Assembly (NCBI GenBank): GCA_964293815.1
Contig: CAXYYC010000008.1
Span: 6,192-70,191 of the forward strand
Length of the DNA: 64,000 nucleotides
Direction: 5' to 3'
Source: CTSOIL-112 sp964293815
GTDB lineage: Bacteria > Pseudomonadota > Gammaproteobacteria > Burkholderiales > Burkholderiaceae
Shown here: one piece after another, positions 52,774-61,423 of the stretch
How the letters are laid out: each line of letters starts with the position of its first letter
How positions within the stretch are numbered: position 1 is the stretch's first letter
The notes under the pieces: model-generated
What the model saw: the letters and a program-made list of their open reading frames with translations, nothing else
Told to the model about the DNA's origin: nothing
The model's database searches: none
Translations under genes and position numbers: made by a program

Positions 52774-53697
52774 TCATGCTTCAGTTTTTTCCGCCACCCG
52801 CAGCATCGCCGAGCGCGCACGCGGATTGTGCAAAACTTCCTGCTCACTGGGCTTTTGCTTGCCCAGATCACGCAGCGCCAAAGTCGGCAACTGCGCATCG
52901 GTCAACGGCAAACGCGCCCAATCCTGCGAGTGCCGGCTGTGTTGCGCGATAAAGCGCTTCACCGGCCGATCTTCTAAGGAGTGAAAGCTAATCACCGCCA
53001 TCCGCCCCTTTGGTTTGAGCAACGCCAACATCGCCGTTAATGCCGCATCCAAATCACCCAGCTCATCATTGACCGCAATGCGAATCGCCTGAAACGTGCG
53101 CGTAGCCGGATGCTGGCCTTTCTCAAACTTACGCACTTGACCGGCAACCACATTCGCCAAATCCAGCGTGGTTGCAAACGGTTGCTGCACCCGCCGCGCC
53201 ACAATCGCCTTGGCAATCGGCTTGGCAAAACGCTCTTCGCCATAATCGCGAATCACGCGCACCAGCTCCGCTTCATCCACGCTGTTCAGCCACTGCGCCG
53301 CCGTCAGCCCGCGGGTATTGTCCATGCGCATGTCCAGCGGCCCATCTTGACGAAAGCTAAAACCCCTTTTAGCCTCGTCAATCTGCGGCGAGCTCACGCC
53401 CAAGTCCAACAAAATGCCATCCACACTGGCTGCCGACAAATGCGCCGACATGGTTTTAAAACTATCATGCACCACATGCACGCGCACATCGTTTTTGGCC
53501 AATTCCTGCGCGGTTTGAATCGCCCGCGGATCTTTGTCAAACACCCACAATTGACCGTTTTCACCCAACTGCGACAGGATCAAGCGCGAATGCCCACCGC
53601 GCCCAAACGTGCCATCAACGTACACCCCATCGGCCTGAATAGCCAAAGCGTCCACCGCCTCATTGAGTAAAACGGTGATATGCGTTTGCGTATCCAT
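52774..53697 (-). CDS. rsmH: 16S rRNA m4C1402 methyltransferase RsmH (MraW)
   Basis: SAM-dependent methyltransferase that modifies C1402 in the ribosomal P site. The 307-aa protein begins HITVLLNEAVDAL and shows the SAM-binding DGTFGRGGHSRLIL, VDGILLDLGVSSPQIDEAKR, GFSFRQDGPLDMRMD and ISFHSLEDRPVKRF, the family hallmarks. It is 47 bp before ftsL and 6 bp after mraZ, in the standard place. Confidence 0.97.
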   Translation of the reverse strand: MDTQTHITVLLNEAVDALAIQADGVYVDGTFGRGGHSRLILSQLGENGQLWVFDKDPRAIQTAQELAKNDVRVHVVHDSFKTMSAHLSAASVDGILLDLGVSSPQIDEAKRGFSFRQDGPLDMRMDNTRGLTAAQWLNSVDEAELVRVIRDYGEERFAKPIAKAIVARRVQQPFATTLDLANVVAGQVRKFEKGQHPATRTFQAIRIAVNDELGDLDAALTAMLALLKPKGRMAVISFHSLEDRPVKRFIAQHSRHSQDWARLPLTDAQLPTLALRDLGKQKPSEQEVLHNPRARSAMLRVAEKTEA

Positions 53698-53703
53698 GAG
53701 GCG

Positions 53704-54132
53704 TCAGAAAGTGAAGTTCTGGATGATTTCTGGCTTTTCTCCCGCCAGTTTTTCATCCTCGATTTGCTCGCTCAACTGCGCATTCCAGATTTCAAAATGC
53801 GAGCCATTGCCAAGCAATTCAACGTTTTTATCCAACTGAGCTTTGGCGCGCAAAGCTGGCGGGATCAAAATACGCCCTGCGCCGTCCCAAGTGACCGGCT
53901 CGGCGTTGGAAAAATAAATCCGTCGCCAAACACTCAAAGCAGAAGGCCAAGTGACGATTTGCGCCGCCATTTTTTCCCAAACCGGCAAAGGCAATAGCAA
54001 CAAGCACCCTTCAGGGCTGCGCGTAATGTACAATTGCCCCTCACACTCGGCCATGAGCGCGTCACGATGCTTGGCTGGAATCATCATCCGACCTTTGGCA
54101 TCCAATGTGAGAGGAGAATTACCGATGTACAC
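53704..54132 (-). CDS. mraZ: Transcriptional regulator MraZ
   Basis: DNA-binding regulator of the dcw cluster, 142 aa with two SpoVT-AbrB-like MraZ domains. The first starts LTLDAKGRMMIPAKHRDALM. The second is WDGAGRILIPPALRAKAQ. The start codon is GTG at 54130-54132, with AAGGG 7 nt upstream; the N-terminal segment YIGNSPLTLDAKGR fits the family. It is the first gene of the cluster. Upstream lie a good promoter (TTGACT-N17-TAAAGT) and three GTGNN units with 10-bp periodicity, the arrangement through which MraZ represses its own operon in E. coli. Confidence 0.95.
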   Translation of the reverse strand: MYIGNSPLTLDAKGRMMIPAKHRDALMAECEGQLYITRSPEGCLLLLPLPVWEKMAAQIVTWPSALSVWRRIYFSNAEPVTWDGAGRILIPPALRAKAQLDKNVELLGNGSHFEIWNAQLSEQIEDEKLAGEKPEIIQNFTF

Positions 54133-54196
54133 GTTTAACCCTTTAGCTGATTTGATGGCAGTTTTGGTCTAAACCGAAGGAGAATTTCTATTTTTT

Positions 54197-54221
54197 CCCA
54201 CTAATAGACACTTTTTACCAC
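54197..54221 (-). promoter_or_regulatory. Putative MraZ binding repeats (three GTGNN units, 10-bp period)
   Basis: On the minus strand GTGGT (54221-54217), GTGTC (54211-54207) and GTGGG (54201-54197) are each followed by five A/T bases and spaced exactly 10 bp apart. Known MraZ sites are direct TGGGN-type repeats with 10-bp periodicity. They cover about +4 to +28 of the predicted transcript, a repressing position. Confidence 0.7.
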
Positions 54222-54231
54222 GTTTTTCACA

Positions 54232-54260
54232 ACTTTACGGCATGGCATCCATTCAGTCAA
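54232..54260 (-). promoter_or_regulatory. dcw cluster promoter, TTGACT-N17-TAAAGT
   Basis: On the minus strand the -35 TTGACT is 54260-54255, the spacer is 17 bp and the -10 TAAAGT is 54237-54232. The start would be near 54225, giving a leader of about 92 nt before the mraZ GTG. The other part of the 454-bp gap, 54261-54586, is AT-rich and I see no gene in it. Confidence 0.7.
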
Positions 54261-54586
54261 GCCAAATGTCGTTTTTCTCAATAAAGACAATGGGTTAGCA
54301 CACTTTTTCTGGAAAAATCACAAAAATTTTTTGCATTAAAAACAAGGCACTACGGCAGGTTGTAAAAGTAAGCATTTAAGAAAAATATTTTTGCGCCAAA
54401 CAGACGCACATTCTCAACCTTGCGCACACCACCCAACCCAGTTTCATAGAGCGTATCCATTCTGCATAACGGCTCTAAATACGCCGACGCCTTGATTATT
54501 GCCACAACGCCTCAAGATAAACGGTAAATCCATTCAAACAACGCATTGATACACAACGCACCGCCGCGACGCGTTACAATAGAACC

Positions 54587-55210
54587 ATGAGCAAAACCAA
54601 TACCTCCTCAAGCGTTGGCAACGCCAGCGCGCCCGCAAGCACTCTGAATCTGGCCGGTCAGTTTTTGATCGCCATGCCGAGCCTATCGGGCGACGTCTTT
54701 GAGCGCACGGTGGTGTATATTTGTGAGCATTCGGCCAGCGGCGCGCTGGGTTTGATCGTCAATCGCACCGCCGACGTCATGGTCTCAGAACTCTTGAATA
54801 AATTGACGACCGAAGACGGCGATATTCGCTACGTCCCTTCGACCCGCGCCGATCAAGCCGTCTTGCTCGGCGGCCCGGTACAAACCGAGCGCGGCTTCGT
54901 TCTGCACGCGCCGTTCCAGCAATACGCCTCGACCGTGCGCATCAGCGAACGCTTGGGTTTGACCAGCTCGCGCGATATTTTGGCCGATTGGGCGCAGGGG
55001 CAAGGCCCCAAACACATGCTGCTGGCCTTGGGCTACGCGGGCTGGAGCGCAGGGCAATTGGAAGAGGAATTATCGCGCAATGCGTGGCTGATCGCGCCAG
55101 CGGACGAGCATGTACTGTTTGAAACCTTGCCCAGCGAGAAATACAGCCAAGCCATACGTCTGCTGGGCATCACCGAAACCATGATCAGCGATACCGCCGG
55201 ACACGCGTGA
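54587..55210 (+). CDS. YqgE/AlgH family protein
   Basis: A 207-aa protein of the YqgE/AlgH family, of unknown biochemical function (AlgH was linked to alginate regulation in Pseudomonas). Marks are LAGQFLIAMPSLSGDVFERT, VVYICEHSASGALGLIVNR, VLLGGPVQTERGFVLH and LALGYAGWSAGQLEEEL. No Shine-Dalgarno sequence precedes ATG 54587; instead TACAAT ends 6 bp upstream, so the transcript may be leaderless. It overlaps ruvX by 1 bp (TGATG), the common algH-ruvX pair. Confidence 0.93.
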   Translation: MSKTNTSSSVGNASAPASTLNLAGQFLIAMPSLSGDVFERTVVYICEHSASGALGLIVNRTADVMVSELLNKLTTEDGDIRYVPSTRADQAVLLGGPVQTERGFVLHAPFQQYASTVRISERLGLTSSRDILADWAQGQGPKHMLLALGYAGWSAGQLEEELSRNAWLIAPADEHVLFETLPSEKYSQAIRLLGITETMISDTAGHA

Positions 55211-55638
55211 TGAATACAGCGCACACCCTCATTGGCATTGATTACGGCTTAAAACGCATCGGCATCGCCATTGGCAACACGCTGACGCAGCACGCCGAAC
55301 CGCTGGAAATCATCCCAAACACTGGATTTCCCAACGTCCTTGCGCGCCTGCAACGCCTGATTCAGGAATGGCAGGTCAATGCTTTGGTGCTTGGCCTGCC
55401 GCGCCATCCAGATGATACGGCACACGCCATGACGCAGGCCTGTGTGGATTTTCACACACAGTTATCGCAGGCGGTATCGCTACCGATTCATTGGGTGGAT
55501 GAGCGTTATTCCTCCGCCGTTTTGCCCAACCATGCTCGCAAAAATGCCCGTGGTCAAACCCGTGCGGTGACACAAGATGACCGTGCGGCGGCGGTAATTT
55601 TGCAACAATATTTGGACGGATTAACGCATTCAGCGTGA
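55210..55638 (+). CDS. ruvX: RuvX/YqgF family, pre-16S rRNA nuclease (Holliday-junction-resolvase-like)
   Basis: RNase H-fold nuclease, essential in many bacteria, that matures the 5' end of 16S rRNA. The 142-aa protein has the catalytic GIDYGLKRIGIAIGN near the N-terminus, LVLGLPRHPDD, the second acidic motif WVDERYSSA and the last DDRAAAVILQQYL. ATG 55210 shares a base with the algH stop; the GTG three bases earlier is also in frame. An insertion-poor, typical family member. A 101-bp gap follows before pyrR. Confidence 0.92.
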   Translation: MNTAHTLIGIDYGLKRIGIAIGNTLTQHAEPLEIIPNTGFPNVLARLQRLIQEWQVNALVLGLPRHPDDTAHAMTQACVDFHTQLSQAVSLPIHWVDERYSSAVLPNHARKNARGQTRAVTQDDRAAAVILQQYLDGLTHSA

Positions 55639-55739
55639 ATAAACCGCCGAACATTTATCCGCCACACACTGTATTTTTAGCCAAAAAATCAAATAGATAA
55701 TATAAAATAGCGAACAGTTCCTCTTTTACGGTGTTTGCC

Positions 55740-56309
55740 ATGTCCCATCTATCCGATTTTGACGCACCCAACTCCCACATCCCCGACGCAGAGCATTTAT
55801 ACGGTCAATTGTTCAAACAATTGCACGAGCTGTTTAGCCGCGCCGCACAGCCGCCTGCGCTGATCGGCATTCACCGTGGCGGCGCATGGTTGGCCGAACG
55901 TTTGCACCACGACTTGGGGTTAATCGAGCCGTTCGGCACGCTGGATATTTCTTTTTACCGCGACGACTACGCCACCAAAGGCATCAGTGCGAACATCAAA
56001 ACCAGCGATGTTCCCTTTGAGATTGAAAACCGCGTGGTGGTGCTGTGCGATGATATTTTGAACAGTGGTCGCAGCGTGCGCGGCGCACTCAATGAATTAT
56101 TTGAATTTGGCCGCCCTGCCAATGTCTTGCTGGCCGTATTGTACGACCGTGGCGGTCGCCAACTACCGATTGCCGCGCAAATTATGGGCGGTGCAGGCGA
56201 GTTCGACCCTGCTTACAAGCTGGTTTTGGAGCGCGACGCATCCAGCCGCTTCTGTTTCCGCATTCCCCGACGAATTGACCCCAGCGAACCATCCAAGGAG
56301 CTTTTATGA
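55740..56309 (+). CDS. pyrR: PyrR bifunctional regulator / uracil phosphoribosyltransferase
   Basis: PRTase-fold protein of 189 aa with the PRPP motif RVVVLCDDILNSGRSVRGAL, the N-terminal ALIGIHRGGAWLAERL and SFYRDDYATKG. In Gram-positive bacteria PyrR controls attenuation; in proteobacteria its regulatory role is uncertain, though it often precedes pyrB as here. ATG 55740 is preferred to a GTG at 55731. AT-rich DNA with TATAAA-like sequences lies upstream. The stop overlaps pyrB by 4 bp, so it belongs to the pyrR-pyrB-pyrC' operon. No clear antiterminator hairpin is visible in the leader. Confidence 0.92.
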   Translation: MSHLSDFDAPNSHIPDAEHLYGQLFKQLHELFSRAAQPPALIGIHRGGAWLAERLHHDLGLIEPFGTLDISFYRDDYATKGISANIKTSDVPFEIENRVVVLCDDILNSGRSVRGALNELFEFGRPANVLLAVLYDRGGRQLPIAAQIMGGAGEFDPAYKLVLERDASSRFCFRIPRRIDPSEPSKELL

Positions 56310-57328
56310 CCGCTCAAAATCCCATCAGCCCACGCCAAGTACCGTGGGCTGATTTGCGCAACGCGCGTAATCCGCAATTAACCGCCGACGGACAATTGCA
56401 ACATTTGCTCAGTTTAGAGGGCTTATCGCGCGAGATGCTCACGCACATCCTCGACACCGCCGAATCCTTTCTATCATTGAACGACCGCGATGTGAAAAAA
56501 GTCCCGCTGCTGCGTGGTAAATCGGTGTTCAATATTTTCTTTGAAAACTCCACCCGCACCCGCACCACCTTTGAAATCGCCGCCAAGCGCCTGTCCGCCG
56601 ACGTCATCAACCTCAATATTGAGGCCTCATCCACCAGCAAGGGCGAAACCTTGCTCGATACGATGGACAACCTCGCCGCGATGCACGCCGATATGTTCGT
56701 CGTGCGCCACAACCAAAGCGGTGCGCCGTATCTAATGGCCGAACACCTGAATCAACTCGGACGCAAAGACATCCACATCATCAATGCGGGCGATGGTCGC
56801 CATTCGCACCCGACGCAGGGTTTGCTCGATATGTACACCATCCGCCACTACAAAAAAGACTTCACGCAACTGCGCGTAGCAATCGTCGGTGACATTCTGC
56901 ATTCGCGCGTGGCTCGCTCCAACATCCACGCACTGACCACGCTCGGCGTGCCGGAAGTGCGCGTGATTGGCCCGCAAACCTTGTTGCCCGGCGGCTTACG
57001 CGAAATGGGCGCGCATGTCTATCACGACATGAACGAAGGTCTACGCGACGTGGACGTGGTCATCATGCTGCGCCTGCAACGCGAGCGGATGCACGGCGCG
57101 CTGTTGCCATCTGAAGCAGAATATTTCAAACACTATGGCCTGTCGCAAGACAAGCTCGCACTCGCGCACCCCGACTGCATCGTGATGCACCCAGGCCCGA
57201 TCAATCGCGGCGTGGAAATCGCCTCCGACGTCGCCGATGGGCCGCAGGCGGTGATTTTGCCGCAGGTGAGTTTCGGCATAGCGATACGCATGGCCGTGAT
57301 GGCAATTTTGGCAGGAGGCAAAGCATGA
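56306..57328 (+). CDS. pyrB: Aspartate carbamoyltransferase catalytic subunit
   Basis: First committed step of pyrimidine synthesis: carbamoyl phosphate plus aspartate. The 340-aa protein has a carbamoyl phosphate loop FENSTRTRTTFEIAAK, FVVRHNQSGAPYLMAEHL, GDGRHSHPTQGLLDMYTI, VAIVGDILHSRVARSNIHAL and HPGPINRGVEI. It is longer at the N-terminus (about 30 residues) than E. coli PyrB, as in class A ATCases that work with a dihydroorotase-like partner and no PyrI. It overlaps the pyrC' gene by 4 bp (ATGA), as described for Pseudomonas pyrBC'. Confidence 0.96.
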   Translation: MTAQNPISPRQVPWADLRNARNPQLTADGQLQHLLSLEGLSREMLTHILDTAESFLSLNDRDVKKVPLLRGKSVFNIFFENSTRTRTTFEIAAKRLSADVINLNIEASSTSKGETLLDTMDNLAAMHADMFVVRHNQSGAPYLMAEHLNQLGRKDIHIINAGDGRHSHPTQGLLDMYTIRHYKKDFTQLRVAIVGDILHSRVARSNIHALTTLGVPEVRVIGPQTLLPGGLREMGAHVYHDMNEGLRDVDVVIMLRLQRERMHGALLPSEAEYFKHYGLSQDKLALAHPDCIVMHPGPINRGVEIASDVADGPQAVILPQVSFGIAIRMAVMAILAGGKA

Positions 57329-58629
57329 GCACCGCAGCACACACCGCATTAATCATTGAAAACGCCCGACTGGTGCATACCGCAGGCGCACAGCCACACA
57401 CCGATACCCACAGCTCCACCATCTATGTGATGAACGGGCAAATCGTTGGGCTCAACCAAAAACCCGCTGATTTTCCCGAAAAAGCCGAGCGCCTTGACGC
57501 GCACAACCAATTGACGAGTTTCGCACTGGCCGATTTGGCCGTGCGCTTGAGCGAAAAAGGTGGCAATCGCAACGACGTCATGGCCGACGTCCTCCACGCC
57601 GCATTGCGGGGTGGCGTTGCCCACGTCGCCTGCCTGCCCGACGCCAACCCGATTTTGGACGAACCACGCTTAATCACCCAAATCAAGCGCCAAGCCGAAT
57701 CGCTCGATTTGGCCGAAATTTATCCGCTGGGCGCGCTCACGCAAGAACTCAAAGGCGAACAATTGGCCGAAATGGCCACACTGGTGGAAAACGGCTGCGT
57801 CGCACTCAGCCAAGCCGACGAACCGATTCGCAACACACAGGTATTGCAACGCGCCCTCGCCTACGCCGCCAGCTTCGGCCTGCCCGTTTGGTTGCGCGCC
57901 AATGACAGCTTTTTAGGTGGCGGTTTCGCCGCCTCCGGCGCATACGCCTCACGTTTAGGTCTATCCGGCGTGCCCGTGGCCGCCGAATCCATCGCCCTGT
58001 TTACCCTATTTGAACTGCTACGCAGCATGGGCAAAAATGCGCCGAAAGTTCATATCTGCCGCATTTCCAGCGCGCGCGCCGTAGAACTCATCCGCGCCGC
58101 CAAGGCAGAAGGATTGAATATTACTTGCGACGTCAATATGCACCACCTGCACATGATTGACACCGACATGGGCTATTTCAACGCGCAAATGGTGTTCAAC
58201 CCGCCGCTGCGCTCCTATGCGGATCGCACAGCTCTGTGCGCGGCGGTGCTGGACGGCACGATTGACGCCATCGTTTCAGACCACACCGCTGTCAACGCCG
58301 ACGCAAAACATCTGCCGGTCGGCCAAACGCAAGCAGGCGCGGTCGGTGTGCAATGGTTGCTCAACAGCGTCCTGCATTTTGCCCAAGAAAACCACGCCGA
58401 TGCCGCACAAGCCTTGCGCACCGTGATTGCCCAGCCATACGCAATTTTGGGCTTGAATGCGCCCGAATGGGTCAATGGCGCCGCGGCCAACTTCGTGATT
58501 TTCGACGACACCACGCATCAAGCCATTGACGAGGCATATATTCAAGGCCGACACCTCAATACACCGTGGCTCGGCTATGAATTGAGCGGCACGATTACAC
58601 ATGTGGTTCATCACGGGCGCGTGGTGTGA
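57325..58629 (+). CDS. pyrC': Dihydroorotase-like PyrC' (probably inactive ATCase partner)
   Basis: A dihydroorotase-homologous protein of 434 aa. The metal-binding H-x-H of active enzymes (D-x-H-x-H-L) is replaced: the aligned segment FALADLAVRLSEKGG has Ala72 and Arg74 where the two histidines should be. The barrel remains (VAHVACLPDANPILDEPRL, HICRISSARAVELI, CDVNMHHLHMID, IVSDHTAV). It probably does not hydrolyse dihydroorotate but holds the PyrB trimers together in a dodecameric class A ATCase, as shown for P. putida pyrC'. It overlaps pyrB by 4 bp. A catalytic PyrC should exist elsewhere in the genome. Confidence 0.88.
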   Translation: MSTAAHTALIIENARLVHTAGAQPHTDTHSSTIYVMNGQIVGLNQKPADFPEKAERLDAHNQLTSFALADLAVRLSEKGGNRNDVMADVLHAALRGGVAHVACLPDANPILDEPRLITQIKRQAESLDLAEIYPLGALTQELKGEQLAEMATLVENGCVALSQADEPIRNTQVLQRALAYAASFGLPVWLRANDSFLGGGFAASGAYASRLGLSGVPVAAESIALFTLFELLRSMGKNAPKVHICRISSARAVELIRAAKAEGLNITCDVNMHHLHMIDTDMGYFNAQMVFNPPLRSYADRTALCAAVLDGTIDAIVSDHTAVNADAKHLPVGQTQAGAVGVQWLLNSVLHFAQENHADAAQALRTVIAQPYAILGLNAPEWVNGAAANFVIFDDTTHQAIDEAYIQGRHLNTPWLGYELSGTITHVVHHGRVV

Positions 58630-58696
58630 TGACCACAGCCGCCGCCGCTTGGACAATATGGCATAATTGGTTTATCGTTCAAATCCTGCCCCGTAA

Positions 58697-58751
58697 CCAC
58701 TCATTAGCCACTCATTAGCCACTCATTAGCCACTCATTAACCACTCATTAG
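58697..58751. repeat. Five tandem copies of an 11-bp repeat ahead of the SorC-type regulator
   Basis: CCACTCATTAG repeated at 58697-58707, 58708-58718, 58719-58729, 58730-58740 (last base A) and 58741-58751. The array ends 6 bp before the regulator's ATG and fills the place of its ribosome-binding site. No AGGAG-like sequence is present, and copy number would change the spacing of upstream signals. Confidence 0.9.
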
Positions 58752-58757
58752 CCATTT

Positions 58758-59744
58758 ATGTCACGCCGTAAATCCACCACATCTCATTTGGAAGAGCAAA
58801 ACACCCTCGCCGTTCAAGTGGCGCGTTTGTACTACCACCAAGGTTTGACTTCCGACGAGGTGGCGCGCGAGTTGAATTTATCGCGCCCGAAAGTCAGCCG
58901 TCTGTTGACCTTTGCCAAACAAACCGGTCTGGTGGAAATTCACATCCATGATCCGCAGGCGCATCCTAAAAGCTTGGAAGCACAGCTCAAACAGCGTTAT
59001 CCCTTCATCACGCCGCATGTGGTCAGCGTACCGATGGGCAGCAGCGAGGATGTCTGGCTGGAGCGCGTGGCGGTGGCAACGGCAAATTTGCTGAACGCAC
59101 ACTTGCGCCCACGGCAAGTGGTGGGCTTGGCGTGGGGAACCACGCTGGATGCGGTATCGCGGGCATTGACACCCAAAAGTATCGCCGATTTGACTTTTGT
59201 GCAGTTAAACGGCAGCGCCAATTCGATCAATTTTGTCAGCGGTTTTGTCGCTGACACCGTGGCGCGATTTGCGCAAAATTATGGCGCGCAGGCGCATCTG
59301 TTTCCTGTGCCGACATTCTTCGACGATCCACGCACGAAAAAAGCGATGTGGCGCGAGCGCAGCGTGGTGCATGTATTGGAATTACAGGCTCAGGCCGACG
59401 TGTTGATCTATTCGGTCGGTAGCGTGACCGCGCAAATCCCCAGCCACGTCTATGTGTCCGCTTATCTGGAGGACAGTGATTTGCAGGAGCTGAAACAAGC
59501 GGGTGCAGTGGGCGACATCGCCACAGTGTTTTACCGCGCCGATGGCAGTTTCGCGGACATTCCGTTTAATAAACGCTCCAGCGGCCCGAGTTTAGCGATC
59601 ACGCGCAAGGTGAAATCGGCCATTTGCGTGGTCAGCGGTTTGGGTAAAGTATTCGCACTGCGTGGCGCGCTGGAAGGCCGTATGATGAATACCTTGGTCT
59701 TGGATGAAATCACGGCACATGCCTTGCTTTATGCTGATGACTAA
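58758..59744 (+). CDS. SorC-family sugar-binding transcriptional regulator
   Basis: A 328-aa regulator with an N-terminal helix-turn-helix (LYYHQGLTSDEVARELNLSR with PKVSRLL, residues about 20-55) and a C-terminal NagB/RpiA-like sugar-phosphate-binding domain (VVGLAWGTTLDAVSRAL, then IYSVGSVTAQIPSHV and FADIPFNKRSSGP), as in SorC/DeoR regulators. It is convergent with the glpFKD operon and is the only regulator beside it, so it may respond to glycerol 3-phosphate or a related triose. That is inference. Its start region consists of 11-bp tandem repeats with no Shine-Dalgarno sequence. It shares a terminator with glpD. Confidence 0.85.
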   Translation: MSRRKSTTSHLEEQNTLAVQVARLYYHQGLTSDEVARELNLSRPKVSRLLTFAKQTGLVEIHIHDPQAHPKSLEAQLKQRYPFITPHVVSVPMGSSEDVWLERVAVATANLLNAHLRPRQVVGLAWGTTLDAVSRALTPKSIADLTFVQLNGSANSINFVSGFVADTVARFAQNYGAQAHLFPVPTFFDDPRTKKAMWRERSVVHVLELQAQADVLIYSVGSVTAQIPSHVYVSAYLEDSDLQELKQAGAVGDIATVFYRADGSFADIPFNKRSSGPSLAITRKVKSAICVVSGLGKVFALRGALEGRMMNTLVLDEITAHALLYADD

Positions 59745-59765
59745 TTCACCCATCAGCTCATAAAC

Positions 59766-59797
59766 AAAAGCCCTTATCGCGTGACAAGGGCTTTTTT
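59766..59797. terminator. Bidirectional terminator between the SorC-type gene and glpD
   Basis: AAAAGCCCTT (59766-59775), loop ATCGCGTGAC and AAGGGCTTTT (59786-59795), followed by TT. A/T tracts on both sides suit both convergent genes. Confidence 0.85.
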
Positions 59798-59812
59798 ATC
59801 GACCAAAATACA

Positions 59813-61354
59813 TCACTGCAAAATATAGCCGTTAACCAATGCGCTGTATTCACGCACCTGCGCCTGTTGCCACGCCTCATCATAGCCCAACTCTTCGGCG
59901 ATGATCGCGGCCACACGCGGCGCCATGTGCGCACTGGCACGGGCGTTGAGCAGTAGCGCACGCAGGCGACGCGCCAATACGTCTTCAACCGTGCGCGCTT
60001 GTTCCATACGCACCGCCCAGCGGACTTCAGCCTCGGTGTACGGCAATTCAGGATTCAAAACCTGCGTGGCGCCATCGAGTTTTTGAATCAGTGGCGCATC
60101 CGTGCCATAGACTTTCCAGTGTTCTTCAACCTCATCCATACTCCAGCCGTGCAGTTTCAATCCCTCGGTAATGCTTGGTTTGCCCTGCCATTTGACCAGA
60201 CCTTCGGCCTGATTCACGGTATCTGCGCCCATGCGACGGTAGGTTGTCCATTTGCCACCGGTCAGAGTAATCAAGCCGCCTTCGCTGATGCGAATGACGT
60301 GATCGCGCGACAGCGCTTTGGTTTCGCCGCCTTCGGCTGCTTTGACCAGTGGGCGCAATCCGGCAAAGATACTTTGTACGTCTTGGCGTTTCGGCGCTGG
60401 ATTGAGGTATTGCGCAGCGGTGCGCAGAATGAAGTCTATCTCTTCGTCCAATGCGCGCGGCTCCAGATCAACGTTCGGCACTGCGGTATCGGTCGTGCCG
60501 ATCACCACATGATCGTGCCACGGCACGGCGAACAGCACGCGGCCGTCTTCGGTTTTCGGAATCATGATGGCGGCGTCACCCGGCAGGAATTTTTTATCGA
60601 CAATGACGTGTACGCCTTGGCTCGGCGAGAGCATGGCTTTGGCCTGCGGGTTTTCCATGCGGCGAATGTCATCCACAAATACGCCGGTGGCATTGACCAC
60701 GACTGAGGCGCGCGCCTCGATGGTTTCGCCCGTTTCGCTGTCGCGCAAGGTGACACCGGCGATTTTAGCGCCATCTTTGAGCAAGCCAACCACGGGCGCA
60801 TAGTTCAGCGCCACACCACCCTGTTGCTCAAACGTGCGCAGCAAGGTGATTGCCAAGCGGCTGTCGTCAAACTGTCCGTCGTAGTACAGAATACCGCCTT
60901 TCAAGCCCTCTTGCTTCAAGGTCGGCGCATGGCGCAAGGCTTCGTCTTTACTGACGTAGCGACTGGATTTCAAGTTTAATTTGCCCGCCAGCATATCGTA
61001 CATTTTCAAGCCAATGCCGTAGAACGGCGCCGCCCACCATTGGTATGCGGCAATCACAAATCCCATGTCATGCACCAAATGCGGCGCATTTTTTTTCAAT
61101 AAACCGCGCTCATGCAGTGCTTCGCGCACCAGATGGACATTGCCCTGCGCCAAATAGCGCACGCCACCGTGTACCAGTTTGGTACTGCGGCTACTGGTAC
61201 CTTTGGCGTAGTCGTGTGCTTCGACCAGCAAGGTGCGGTAACCACGACTGGCGGCCTCCAATGCAGTGCCCAATCCCGATGCGCCACCGCCAATCACAAT
61301 CATGTCCCATGTTGGAGTCTCTTTAATTGATTGAATGATTTGTGCGCGTTTCAT
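59813..61354 (-). CDS. glpD: Aerobic glycerol-3-phosphate dehydrogenase
   Basis: FAD-dependent, membrane-associated enzyme that oxidises glycerol 3-phosphate to dihydroxyacetone phosphate and feeds electrons to ubiquinone. The 513-aa protein has the FAD-binding MIVIGGGASGLGTALEAASR, GTSSRSTKLVHGGVRYL, VVNATGVFVDDI and LITLTGGKWTTYRRMG. AGGA lies 7 nt before ATG 61352-61354. It is third in the glpF-glpK-glpD operon, 69 bp after glpK, and convergent with the SorC-type regulator. Confidence 0.96.
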   Translation of the reverse strand: MKRAQIIQSIKETPTWDMIVIGGGASGLGTALEAASRGYRTLLVEAHDYAKGTSSRSTKLVHGGVRYLAQGNVHLVREALHERGLLKKNAPHLVHDMGFVIAAYQWWAAPFYGIGLKMYDMLAGKLNLKSSRYVSKDEALRHAPTLKQEGLKGGILYYDGQFDDSRLAITLLRTFEQQGGVALNYAPVVGLLKDGAKIAGVTLRDSETGETIEARASVVVNATGVFVDDIRRMENPQAKAMLSPSQGVHVIVDKKFLPGDAAIMIPKTEDGRVLFAVPWHDHVVIGTTDTAVPNVDLEPRALDEEIDFILRTAAQYLNPAPKRQDVQSIFAGLRPLVKAAEGGETKALSRDHVIRISEGGLITLTGGKWTTYRRMGADTVNQAEGLVKWQGKPSITEGLKLHGWSMDEVEEHWKVYGTDAPLIQKLDGATQVLNPELPYTEAEVRWAVRMEQARTVEDVLARRLRALLLNARASAHMAPRVAAIIAEELGYDEAWQQAQVREYSALVNGYILQ

Positions 61355-61423
61355 ATTGCTTTCCTTTTTTATTGATTAACAAAAATTTCTGCCGCCGCAG
61401 CCTGCACTACGGCGGCCTTGACT

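Noticed and set aside
55639..55739. PyrR-controlled attenuator upstream of pyrR
   Set aside because: No convincing terminator/antiterminator pair or PyrR-binding stem is visible in this short AT-rich leader.
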